13,591 nt of DNA from JBBQER01 sp052148155 (GTDB lineage Bacteria; Actinomycetota; Acidimicrobiia; IMCC26256; PALSA-610): the NCBI GenBank assembly GCA_052148155.1, contig JBKQIY010000065.1, positions 1-13,591 on the forward strand, in the 5' to 3' direction. This document shows, piece by piece, positions 7,480 through 13,591 of this stretch (the first letter of the stretch is position 1; every line of letters starts with the position of its first letter). Under the pieces are notes generated by a model. That model was not told the DNA's origin and ran no database searches. It saw nothing but the letters and a program-made list of their open reading frames with translations. A program made the position numbers and the translations under genes.

Positions 7480-9749
7480 ATGATCGTCACCTGGGTCGGG
7501 CGGCGGTCGTTGGAGTCGATGTTGCGCTCCGTGCCTGCGACTTCGGCGATGTGTTCGAGACCGCCGACCATGATCCGCGCCGCCCCAGGCTCGATGACGA
7601 GACGCATTTGTTCGTCGTAGTAGGCCAGTTGGGTCGGGTCGATGGAGAACCGGACCCGCGCCGATTGGCCCGGTGCGACATGGACGCGCGCGAAGCCGAC
7701 GAGCTGGCGGTCCGGTCGCGCCACGCGTGCGACTTCGTCGCGCAAGAAGAGCTGCACGACCTCAGTGCCCGCCCGTTCCCCGGTGTTTCGCAGCCCGACA
7801 TCGACGATCATCGCTGTGTCGGTCGTGACGGGTTCGCGCACCCGCAACGACTCGTACTCGAACGTCGTGTAGGTGAGGCCGGAGCCGAAGAAGTACAACG
7901 GCCACGACGGCGCGTCGACGTAATCGCCGAAGATCTGGCTTCGCCCGCCGCCCGCTCGGTGATCGTGATGGATCGGGACGTGTCCGGCGCTTCGCGGCAA
8001 CGAGATCGGGAGCCGACCCGTTGGTGCCTCGACGCCGAAGAGCACGTCGGCGATCGCCGCACCGCCTTGCTCGCCCGGAATCCAGGCGTACACCAGCGCG
8101 TCAACGTGCTCAGCGATCCACGGCAGCGCGTGCGCGCGGCCGCTCATCACGACCACGACAGTCGGCGTCTGGGTCGCGACGATGGCCTCGACGAGCTGTT
8201 GTTGCACGCCGGGGAGACCGAGGTCGCTCGCGTCGCGAAACTCACCGCTGGTGCAGTCGGGCATGAGACCAGAACGGCCGCCGACGAAACAGACCGCGAC
8301 ATCGGCCGCATGTGCGTCGGCGACGGCCTGACCGAACCCGTCGGTGCTCGAGCTGTGAATACCGGCGCCCCGGGCGTAGGTGACGTGGCGCGCGATTGCT
8401 CGGATGCCGGCCAGCGGGGTGATCGAGTCCGGATAGCACGGCCCGGGCGCGAAGTCGCCGGCGCGCTCGATGGGCTGTCCGTCGTGGTCGCGGGGCTGCA
8501 CGATTTCGGTGTGCGCGGGATATGAGTAGTCACCTTGGAGGAGGCGCTCGTCGTCGGCGGCGGGTCCGATCACAGCCACGCGCCCGTCCCGCGAGAGCGG
8601 CAACAGGTCGCGCTCGTTGCGGAGCAGGACAAGCGATTTCGCCGCGGCTTCGCGCGCAAGTGCGCGATCTGCGGGCCGCGTGTACGGGAGCTCAGCCGTG
8701 TCTTCATCGACGAACGGCTCGTCGAAGAGCCCAAGCTCGGCTTTCAGCGCCAAAATGCGACGAACGGACCGGTCGATGAGCGCCTCGTCGAGCGCGCCGG
8801 CCTCGACGAGTTCCCGCAGCGGCGTGCCGTAGCAGTCGAGTTGTGGCAACTCCATGTCGAGGCCCGCTTCCAGCGCACGTTGGGCGGCCTCACCCTTGTG
8901 CGCTGCGATGCGGTGGTGCGACATCAGGAGCTCGACGGTCGAGTAGTCGGCGACAACGACGCCGGAGAACCCGAGCTCACCGCGCAGGAGGTCGTCGAGA
9001 ATCGCTTTGGATCCACCGCATGGGAGACCGTCGACTGAGGCGTAGGAGTTCATCACGGTGGCGAGCCCCGCTTCGGCGATCGCGGCGCGGAACGGCTCGG
9101 CGAAGACTTCGCGCAACTCGCGCGGGCCGAGCTGCACCGGCGCATGGTTGAGGCCCCCTTCCGAGAGTGCGTAGCCGAGGAAGTGCTTGCCGGTCGCGGC
9201 CACGCCGTGTGCGAGATCGCCCTGGACCCCTCGGACGTATGCGACGCCGAGCCGCCCCGCGAGATAGGCGGACTCACCGTAGGTCTCCTCGACCCGACCC
9301 CAACGCGGGTCTCGAGCCACGTCGAGCACGGGTGCCAGGGTGTGCCGAGCACCCGTCGCGATCATCTGATCGCGGATCACGGTGCCGATGCGCTCGAGCA
9401 GATCGGGATCCCACGACGACGCGAGTCCGATCGCCTGCGGGAACTGGGTGGCGTCGCGCGCGCAAAGACCGGCGGTGCTCTCCTCGTGAACGATTGCCGG
9501 AATCCCGAGTCGCGTCTGCTCGACGAGGTAATGCTGAATCGCGTTCGTGAAGGCTGCGCGAGCCCGCGGTCGCAGACCGGTCGTCGCGCCGATACGTGTG
9601 ATCTCACCGATGCCGTGGGCGAGCAGCCGATCGGCGCGTTCGGGCGCGAACGCATCTCCTTCGACGAGCGCCGTACACCAGACACATCCGAGTTGTGCCA
9701 GCTTTTCGTCCAGCGTCATGCGCGACAGGACCGCGTCGATGTCGACCAT
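7476..9749 (-). CDS. Glycoside hydrolase family 3 enzyme (beta-glucosidase / beta-xylosidase type)
   Basis: This 757-residue retaining exo-glycosidase releases terminal beta-linked sugars such as glucose or xylose. The GH3 N-terminal barrel covers about 1-340: MTLDEKLAQL at 11-20, the substrate-binding RDPRWGRVEETYGES at 146-160, KHF at 188-190 and VVADYSTVE at 265-273, where Asp268 is the expected nucleophile (SDW-type motif, here ADY). The second alpha/beta domain starts near 360 (AAAKSLVLLRNE). Glu503 in SGEFRDASDLGLPG is the likely acid/base. A FN3-like C-terminal domain (PF14310) covers about 625-735. No signal peptide is present, so it probably acts on imported oligosaccharides or glycosides. 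The ATG start lacks a clear Shine-Dalgarno. The gene lies 52 bases after yceI and 32 before the amidohydrolase. Class is certain; sugar specificity cannot be read from the sequence. Confidence 0.94.
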   Translation of the reverse strand: MVDIDAVLSRMTLDEKLAQLGCVWCTALVEGDAFAPERADRLLAHGIGEITRIGATTGLRPRARAAFTNAIQHYLVEQTRLGIPAIVHEESTAGLCARDATQFPQAIGLASSWDPDLLERIGTVIRDQMIATGARHTLAPVLDVARDPRWGRVEETYGESAYLAGRLGVAYVRGVQGDLAHGVAATGKHFLGYALSEGGLNHAPVQLGPRELREVFAEPFRAAIAEAGLATVMNSYASVDGLPCGGSKAILDDLLRGELGFSGVVVADYSTVELLMSHHRIAAHKGEAAQRALEAGLDMELPQLDCYGTPLRELVEAGALDEALIDRSVRRILALKAELGLFDEPFVDEDTAELPYTRPADRALAREAAAKSLVLLRNERDLLPLSRDGRVAVIGPAADDERLLQGDYSYPAHTEIVQPRDHDGQPIERAGDFAPGPCYPDSITPLAGIRAIARHVTYARGAGIHSSSTDGFGQAVADAHAADVAVCFVGGRSGLMPDCTSGEFRDASDLGLPGVQQQLVEAIVATQTPTVVVVMSGRAHALPWIAEHVDALVYAWIPGEQGGAAIADVLFGVEAPTGRLPISLPRSAGHVPIHHDHRAGGGRSQIFGDYVDAPSWPLYFFGSGLTYTTFEYESLRVREPVTTDTAMIVDVGLRNTGERAGTEVVQLFLRDEVARVARPDRQLVGFARVHVAPGQSARVRFSIDPTQLAYYDEQMRLVIEPGAARIMVGGLEHIAEVAGTERNIDSNDRRPTQVTII

Positions 9750-9801
9750 GACGACATGCTGACGCGGTCCGGTCGCCGAGTGCGAGTGCTGGCGAGCCTG
9801 C

Positions 9802-10374
9802 TTACTTCTGCAAGATCGCTTCGGCTTCGATGTTGAGCTTGACCTTGTCGCCGATGACGACGCCTCCGGCTTCGAGCGCCATGTTGTACTCGAGTCCCCA
9901 GTCCTTGCGGCTGATCTCGGCGCTGGCGCTGAATCCGGCGCGCTGATCGGCCCAGGGTGAAGCGATGGTGCCGAGGTACTCGAGGTCGAGCGTGACCGGT
10001 CGGGTCACATCCTTGATCGTGAGGTCGCCGGTAACCGTGTACTCGCCGTCACCGGCGTCTTCGACCTTGGTCGAGCGGAAGGTGATGGTCGGATAGGTTT
10101 CGACCTCGAAGAAGTCGGAGTTGCGAAGGTGATCGTCACGGCCCGGTTCGCCGCTGTTCACGCCGGCGACGTCGATGACGGCGACGACGGACGACTCGAG
10201 CGGGTTTTCGGCGATCGTGACCGTTCCACTTTGTACCGGGAAACGGCCGCGGACCTTTGTCACCATCAGGTGGCGGGCCGTGAATGACACGTCGGTGTGT
10301 GTGGTGTCGAGCACCCAAGCTCCGGGGGCCGGCAGGGCGGTCTGGGCGGTTCCGACAGGTTCGACAGCAGCCAT
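9802..10374 (-). CDS. YceI family lipid-binding protein
   Basis: This 190-residue protein matches the YceI beta-barrel family (PF04264). These lipocalin-like proteins bind polyisoprenoid or other amphiphilic molecules and are often induced by acid, osmotic or lipid stress. Family marks are GAWVLDTTHTDVSFTARHLM at 18-37, VRGRF at 41-45, the RDDHLRNSDFFEVETYPTI block at 79-97, VTGDLTIKDVTRPVTLDLEY at 114-133 and FSASAEISRKDWGLEYN at 148-164. No signal peptide is visible, so it is probably cytosolic, as in many actinobacterial members. A much longer upstream frame is open, but this ATG is preceded by GAGGAG with a 6-base spacer (10386-10381) and the family homology begins here. It diverges from a marR gene, a recurring arrangement implying MarR control, and is the first gene of a likely operon with GH3 and the amidohydrolase. 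Confidence 0.94.
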   Translation of the reverse strand: MAAVEPVGTAQTALPAPGAWVLDTTHTDVSFTARHLMVTKVRGRFPVQSGTVTIAENPLESSVVAVIDVAGVNSGEPGRDDHLRNSDFFEVETYPTITFRSTKVEDAGDGEYTVTGDLTIKDVTRPVTLDLEYLGTIASPWADQRAGFSASAEISRKDWGLEYNMALEAGGVVIGDKVKLNIEAEAILQK

Positions 10375-10380
10375 GGTGCG

Positions 10381-10386
10381 CTCCTC
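10381..10386 (-). promoter_or_regulatory. Shine-Dalgarno site that fixes the yceI start
   Basis: GAGGAG on the minus strand lies six bases before the ATG at 10374-10372. It is the strongest ribosome binding site in the window. It rules for this start over the longer open frame that continues upstream through the divergent marR gene. Confidence 0.75.
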
Positions 10387-10409
10387 AAAGGGGTCAGGGT
10401 CCACTCTGT

Positions 10410-10432
10410 TTGTGAACTCGAAGGTTGTGAAC
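10410..10432. repeat. Direct repeat TTGTGAAC x2 in the yceI leader
   Basis: TTGTGAAC occurs at 10410-10417 and again at 10425-10432, 15 bp apart (about one and a half helical turns). The right copy overlaps the candidate marR -35. It could be a binding site for a second regulator or half-sites of a larger operator. No protein is identified for it. Confidence 0.4.
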
Positions 10433-10452
10433 GCAAATATTCTCCAGATTAT
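10425..10452 (+). promoter_or_regulatory. Candidate marR promoter
   Basis: TTGTGA (10425-10430) and GATTAT (10447-10452) are 16 bases apart, each matching the sigma-70 consensus at four of six positions. It would give a leader of about 36 nt. An alternative is a leaderless start from TACCAT (10483-10488), six bases before the ATG. That would fit the absence of any Shine-Dalgarno site in front of marR. Confidence 0.3.
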
Positions 10453-10456
10453 TGCG
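10432..10456. promoter_or_regulatory. Imperfect 25-bp palindrome, candidate MarR operator
   Basis: The arms CGCAA and TTGCG are perfect, and seven of twelve base pairs match overall around a TTCTCCA-type centre. It overlaps the -10 hexamers of both candidate divergent promoters. MarR proteins are dimers that bind such palindromes in intergenic regions and usually repress both genes. Binding here is inferred from position and symmetry only. Confidence 0.4.
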
Positions 10457-10468
10457 CGCACAAGTAAA
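10439..10468 (-). promoter_or_regulatory. Candidate yceI promoter
   Basis: On the minus strand TTTACT (10468-10463) and GAGAAT (10444-10439) are 18 bases apart, each with four of six consensus matches. The elements interleave with the candidate marR promoter on the other strand, so one bound repressor could block both directions. Confidence 0.3.
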
Positions 10469-10476
10469 TTCTTTGT
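10460..10476. promoter_or_regulatory. Second imperfect palindrome, alternative MarR operator
   Basis: ACAAGTAAATTCTTTGT is a 17-bp palindrome with six of eight pairs matching and an A/T centre, close to the usual MarR site size of 16-20 bp. It covers the -35 of the candidate yceI promoter. It lies 19-35 bases before the marR ATG. It is at least as good an operator candidate as the longer palindrome to its left. Confidence 0.4.
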
Positions 10477-10494
10477 CCGGGCTACCATTCCGGC

Positions 10495-10995
10495 ATGGCG
10501 GAGCGGGGTGCAAAAGCGGTGGTGAGCTGGCTGACCGAGCCGGAGATGCTGTGCTGGCGAGCCCTGATCAGTGTCACGACCGGCGTGCTCGGCGCCCTCG
10601 ACGTGGAGCTGCAGTCGGAACATGGTCTGTCCCTCGGGGAGTACGAAGTGCTCGTACACCTCTCCGAAGAGCCGGAACATTCGCTGCGCATGACGGACCT
10701 CGCGGGTCGGCTGCATCTGTCGCCGAGCGGCATTACCCGCCGTGTCGACGGCTTGGAGCGCGCGGGCCTCGTCGAACGCCGGCAGTGTCCGTCCGATCGC
10801 CGGGGCTCCAACGCCGTGCTCACCGCGGAAGGTTCGCGTCGGCTCGCGGCTGCCGCCCCGACGCATGTGCGCGGCGTGCGCGAGCATTTCATCGACCAGC
10901 TGAGCGACCGCCAGATCGCCGACCTCGCGTCGGCGCTCTCCAGCATCCACATCGATCGTGACGCCGCCGCCGGCGGCTGCGACAATGTTCGCTAA
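10495..10995 (+). CDS. MarR family transcriptional regulator
   Basis: This 166-residue DNA-binding protein has a winged helix at about 46-115. LSLGEYEVLVHLSEEP begins the core, LRMTDLAGRLHLSPSGITRR VDGLE is the helix-turn-helix with its recognition helix at about 76-87, and RRQCPSDRRGSNAVLT at 95-110 is the wing with the typical DxRG signature (Asp101-Gly104). The flanking N- and C-terminal helices would form the dimer interface. Such regulators usually repress neighbouring genes until a phenolic, lipid or oxidant ligand is bound. Cys20, Cys98 (in the wing) and Cys162 make thiol-based sensing possible but unproven. It is transcribed away from yceI across 120 bp, making yceI and its followers the likely targets. 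No Shine-Dalgarno precedes the ATG. Family assignment is firm; the ligand is unknown. Confidence 0.93.
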   Translation: MAERGAKAVVSWLTEPEMLCWRALISVTTGVLGALDVELQSEHGLSLGEYEVLVHLSEEPEHSLRMTDLAGRLHLSPSGITRRVDGLERAGLVERRQCPSDRRGSNAVLTAEGSRRLAAAAPTHVRGVREHFIDQLSDRQIADLASALSSIHIDRDAAAGGCDNVR

Positions 10996-11020
10996 GAACC
11001 GAACGGCTTAGACGCGTTCG
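10987..11020. terminator. Overlapping inverted repeats between convergent marR and DUF1214 gene ends
   Basis: Three related arms lie in a row: GTTCG (10987-10991), CGAACG (11000-11005) and CGTTCG (11015-11020). The middle arm can pair with either neighbour, giving stems of five or six base pairs with loops of eight or nine. The two genes converge with only 12 bases between their stops, so a shared bidirectional terminator is expected here. There is no T-run on either side, so intrinsic termination would be weak. Confidence 0.3.
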
Positions 11021-12078
11021 ACCCGCGCGACTGGTGTGGTCGGCGTTTCCTCCGCCAGGAACCAGCGAAAGAACAACACGCCTCGCCGGTGGCCCGCGGT
11101 CGAAAGCCAATTCGGTTGACCCGGATCGCAGGAGGCGACGACGAGACGCCACGAACCGTCGGTTGCGTACACGGCTTGGGCACTGTTGATGCCGATGCGC
11201 TCGTAGCGATAGTCGAACGTCTGCATAAAGGGGTTCCACAGCATGCAGCCCCAGTACGCGCATTCGGGTGACCGACCGTCGATCACGAGTTGTTCGTCGT
11301 CGGCGAGATCGAACATACCCATTGCGTAATACGCATCCTTTGCGGCCCAGCCGTACGTCGCGTCGGGCACGGCCCAGACGTTCGCGATCGTGTTCGGTTC
11401 GGCCGGGTCGGGGAGGGGCGTGATCGCGAGCAGCTCGCGCAAGAAGTTCGTCACCGAGCGCAGCCGTGCGGCCATTTCCGCGTCGGTGAACGGCGCCGGC
11501 GACCCCTGTGCCGGTATCGGCTCGATTTCGTAGACGGTCGGCGCTCCCCGCATCGGATCGACGTGGTAGTCGCGCGTGATCATCGCGTTCGCATCGTCGG
11601 TGAGCGCAAGCCAGTTCCTGGCGTCGGCCGGCCGGTCCCGCGAAACCGCGATCTCGAAGCTTCCGTCGCCGTCAAAGATGAGGTCGCGGTCGTTGACATT
11701 CGACACGATGCTGGTCGACCAGCGCCCGTCGTCGGGACCGCCGTATACACACACCGACAGGTACACGGCGTCGCCGCGCTTGCCGCGGATCCGATATTCG
11801 AGTTCGGGTGAGACCGGCGCGAAGTTGTAGAACGCATCGCTGTTATCCCCACCCCACTTGAAGGTCGGCCCGACGATGGGAACGAAGGCCGGACGCCGCG
11901 CGTCCGAGCGGAGATAGATCTCCAGCGCGGCGTGCAACGCGTCGGTCAGGTAGCGGTAGCCCTCGGCCACGCTCACCTCGTCCTCAAGCGCGCGTTCGCC
12001 TTCGAGGAACGTTCGATCGGCGTCACGCAACAGGTCGCACAGCTCGTGGAATGCGTCCTTCGACTCCCATCGCGCCAT
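11008..12078 (-). CDS. DUF1214 domain-containing protein
   Basis: This 356-residue protein ends in a DUF1214-like region at about 250-350. Visible family-type segments are MGMFDLADDEQLVIDG at 254-269, WNPFMQTFDYRYERIGIN at 281-298, LVVASCDPGQPNWLSTAGH at 312-330 and VLFFRWFLAEETP at 334-346. The N-terminal part is helical, followed by a mixed beta region with FKWGGDNSDAFYNFAPVS at 73-90. No signal peptide or membrane segment is present. The biochemical role of DUF1214 is not established; related proteins are common in actinobacteria and often lie near lipid or hydrocarbon metabolism genes. The ATG start has no Shine-Dalgarno but has a TAnnnT hexamer seven bases upstream. It stands alone: 357 bp separate it from the Nudix gene upstream, and it converges with marR. 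Confidence 0.8.
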   Translation of the reverse strand: MARWESKDAFHELCDLLRDADRTFLEGERALEDEVSVAEGYRYLTDALHAALEIYLRSDARRPAFVPIVGPTFKWGGDNSDAFYNFAPVSPELEYRIRGKRGDAVYLSVCVYGGPDDGRWSTSIVSNVNDRDLIFDGDGSFEIAVSRDRPADARNWLALTDDANAMITRDYHVDPMRGAPTVYEIEPIPAQGSPAPFTDAEMAARLRSVTNFLRELLAITPLPDPAEPNTIANVWAVPDATYGWAAKDAYYAMGMFDLADDEQLVIDGRSPECAYWGCMLWNPFMQTFDYRYERIGINSAQAVYATDGSWRLVVASCDPGQPNWLSTAGHRRGVLFFRWFLAEETPTTPVARVERV

Positions 12079-12393
12079 GATCCCGACGTTACCGACTGGG
12101 CGCGCATCGGTTCAGCGGCCTGCGCCGGATCGCGCTCGCCGTTCCCGCGCACCGCACATCGGCGTCCGAAACGGGCCGAAACCCGCCGCACGTCACACCA
12201 GACCGTGCGAGGCAACCCCGTCCGAGCTGCGCACCGCGCAGCTCGATACGGGCAACGTGCACCCACGCGTCGAGCCGTTCGGAACTTGTACGGCGGCAAG
12301 CGCGACGGGACGCGGCCGAGGTTCCCGTCGGGTGCGCGACGTCAACCGTCGACCGGCCGTGGCGCGGCTCCGCGAGCCACGAGCGTGCGACTA
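12079..12393. other. Intergenic region between the DUF1214 and Nudix genes
   Basis: No credible gene is seen in this part of the gap; open frames on both strands are arginine-rich shadows. It holds the candidate DUF1214 promoter at its left end. A strong G/C hairpin at 12359-12380 (GTGG, then CGCGG...CCGCG, then CCAC) may act with the neighbouring inverted repeat to end transcription from the Nudix gene. Confidence 0.5.
12086..12114 (-). promoter_or_regulatory. Candidate leaderless promoter of the DUF1214 gene
   Basis: On the minus strand TGAACC (12114-12109) and TAACGT (12091-12086) are 17 bases apart, and TAACGT lies seven bases before the ATG. This is the spacing expected for a transcript that begins at the start codon, common in actinobacteria. 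The -35 match is weak. Confidence 0.35.
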
Positions 12394-12431
12394 CTCGACC
12401 GGCGGGCGTTGTGTTCGGTCGGCCGGTCGAG
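12394..12431 (-). terminator. GC-rich hairpin directly after the Nudix gene
   Basis: CTCGACCGGC and GCCGGTCGAG form a perfect 10-bp inverted repeat with an 18-base loop, starting five bases after the Nudix TAA. There is no T-run, which fits the U-less terminators proposed for high-GC actinobacteria. A further copy of the TCGACCGGC arm at 12348-12356 could pair with the same partner. Confidence 0.45.
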
Positions 12432-12435
12432 CCGG

Positions 12436-13008
12436 TTATGCGCCGACCGTGCGCCGCCAGTGTGCTTCGAGGGCCGCTCTCGCGAGCGTCTCGTGATGAT
12501 GGTGCCAATCGTCGACGTCGTCGATCGACCGCCATGCGATCTCGCGGACTTCGTGCGGCTGCGCCCGGATCTCACCGCCGATCACGTCGCAGAGGTACAG
12601 CACCGACACGACGCTATGGGGGCTGCCGTGCACTCCGGCTTCGCGTGCGAAGACGCCGACGAGCTGGCTGACTCGAGCGACGAGCCCGACCTCTTCAGCA
12701 ACCTCGCGCACGGCCGTGCGCGCAGGCGTCTCGTTCGCGTCGACCCAACCGGCGACGAGGCCCCAGCAATCGTCGTCGACCCGGCGCACGAGCAGGATCC
12801 GGTCCCGGTCGTCGAACAGCGCGGCGTCCGCGCCGACCTTCGCGGTCACGTAGCCGAGATCCGCGGCGAAACGGGTGCGCACCGCAACGACATCGAGACC
12901 GGCTCGATCGGCGTATTCGAGCGACGCCAACGCCAGGAGCTGCTCGTAGCGGTCGCGATCGAACGGATCGGTGGCGTAGTGAAGGCCGGTCTGCGCGATG
13001 GCGCGCAC
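12436..13008 (-). CDS. Nudix hydrolase with Nudix_N_2-type N-terminal domain
   Basis: This 190-residue enzyme hydrolyses a nucleoside diphosphate linked to another moiety. Residues 1-50 match the N-terminal domain of X-linked nucleoside diphosphate hydrolases (PF12535): AIAQTGLHYATDPFDRDRYE at 3-22. The Nudix box at 87-109 is perfect: Gly87, five residues, Glu93, seven residues, Arg101-Glu102, then VAEEVGL with Glu105 and Glu106 as metal ligands. A relative with this layout has been described as a CDP-choline pyrophosphatase, so a nucleotide-sugar or CDP-alcohol substrate is possible but not shown. The start is uncertain. GTG at 13008 is the only canonical one, yet coding-like sequence of the domain continues nine codons upstream (PIDVIALLDQ) before a TAG. 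A hairpin follows the stop. There are no clear operon partners. Confidence 0.9.
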   Translation of the reverse strand: MRAIAQTGLHYATDPFDRDRYEQLLALASLEYADRAGLDVVAVRTRFAADLGYVTAKVGADAALFDDRDRILLVRRVDDDCWGLVAGWVDANETPARTAVREVAEEVGLVARVSQLVGVFAREAGVHGSPHSVVSVLYLCDVIGGEIRAQPHEVREIAWRSIDDVDDWHHHHETLARAALEAHWRRTVGA

Positions 13009-13523
13009 CTGGTCGAGGAGTGCGATGACGTCGATGGGCCGACGCTAGTTGCCGGCAATCCGGCTCGCGACAACCTGTGCGAGTTCCCCACAGCCTGCGT
13101 CGTGGACGAACACCACGGTCTTCGATCGTGAGATGCGAGTGTCCCGCGCGACCAGGCACCTCGGCCGCAGGCCAGCTCGCCACCGCGCCTGACCAATCCT
13201 GAGCGAAGAACGTCATGAGGCGCGGGAGTGGTCCCGACGATGAATCCGACGTCGAAGTCTTCGACCGGCCGCAAGCACCGATGCAGTCGCGGAGATACCT
13301 CGACGGTCGACGACCGCTGCGTAGGAACGTGTCGGATGCACGCCCCGCGACGGTGGGGCTCGGCCACCACGCACGGTCGGCTCCGGGCCCAGTCCGGGCC
13401 GGCGTCATCTGGCGCGCCTCGAGCGTTCGCGTCCGGTCGACATCGCGGCCACCGGTATCGCCGAATCAGTCGGTCCGCTCGTCGGAACGACCGAACCCGA
13501 CGAAAGCCCCGTCGCCCTGACCG
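13009..13523. other. Region upstream of the Nudix gene without a confident gene
   Basis: No frame gives a recognisable product. On the minus strand a short frame ending at the TAG (13048-13046) reads KTVVFVHDAGCGELAQVVAS and looks mildly coding-like, but an in-frame stop limits it to about 55 codons and it has no convincing start. On the plus strand the stretch at about 13433-13550 also shows coding-like composition (DIAATGIAESVGPLVGTTEP). Neither could be assigned. The TAGCGT at 13047-13042 may be the Nudix -10 element. Confidence 0.4.
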
Positions 13524-13591
13524 CTACGAGCCCCGACCTGCTGGCCCTCGGTACAGCGCAATCACCACGTCGCCGAGCCGATGCACCGCGT
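13524..13591 (-). CDS. Possible C-terminal end of a gene entering from the right edge
   Basis: On the minus strand the frame entering the window reads AVHRLGDVVIALYRGPAGRGS and stops at TAG (13526-13524). A short hydrophobic strand followed by a basic, glycine-rich tail is a plausible protein C-terminus, and third positions are mostly G or C. With 21 residues no family can be named, and it may be chance. Confidence 0.25.
   Translation of the reverse strand, partial: AVHRLGDVVIALYRGPAGRGS

Noticed and set aside
7341..8525. 394-codon plus-strand frame opposite the GH3 gene
   Set aside because: It is the mirror of the GH3 coding strand, Arg- and Asp-rich, without any family motif.
9802..10950. 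YceI extended to a 382-residue protein starting inside marR
   Set aside because: The added N-terminal 192 residues are antisense to marR and have no homology, while the internal ATG has a strong GAGGAG site and matches the YceI family start.

Overview
The window is about 13.6 kb of high-GC DNA (roughly 65% GC by eye). It has strong G/C bias at third codon positions, frequent GTG starts (four of the eight confident genes) and several TAnnnT hexamers six to seven bases before start codons, a pattern known from leaderless transcripts in Actinomycetota. The gene families present (secreted phosphoesterase with a fibronectin tail, FN3-repeat surface protein, amidohydrolase-2, DUF1214, YceI/MarR) also suit a free-living actinobacterium, possibly a deep lineage such as Acidimicrobiia. 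That placement is inference. No mobile element, CRISPR array, tRNA or rRNA was seen.

Layout, left to right. Bases 1-37 may hold the first codons of a minus-strand gene leaving the window. Bases 38-1171 have no recognisable gene. Bases 1172-6096 hold a two-gene minus-strand unit: a 1060-aa secreted protein with nine fibronectin-III-like repeats, each carrying a conserved cysteine pair, followed with a 4-bp GTGA overlap by a secreted phospholipase C/acid-phosphatase-type phosphoesterase that ends in one FN3 domain. Bases 6202-10374 hold three more minus-strand genes, read in the order YceI, glycoside hydrolase family 3 enzyme, amidohydrolase, with gaps of 52 and 32 bases. A MarR-family regulator (10495-10995, plus strand) diverges from yceI across a 120-bp gap containing candidate promoters, two imperfect palindromes and a direct repeat. 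It converges on a DUF1214 protein (11008-12078, minus), and a Nudix hydrolase (12436-13008, minus) follows. The last ~580 bases hold only a possible 21-residue C-terminus at the right edge.

How the genes may work together. The FN3-array protein and the phosphoesterase are probably co-translated and both exported, giving a surface scaffold plus a phospholipid- or phosphate-ester-cleaving enzyme with a related domain. The YceI-GH3-amidohydrolase group looks like a lipid/glycoside scavenging or detoxification cassette whose first gene is probably controlled by the divergent MarR repressor. The DUF1214 and Nudix genes look like independent housekeeping or accessory genes.

The most unusual points are the homogenised disulfide-FN3 array coupled to a phosphoesterase, the Asn replacing a normally conserved His in that phosphoesterase, and the Nudix gene whose domain seems to begin upstream of its only canonical start codon.
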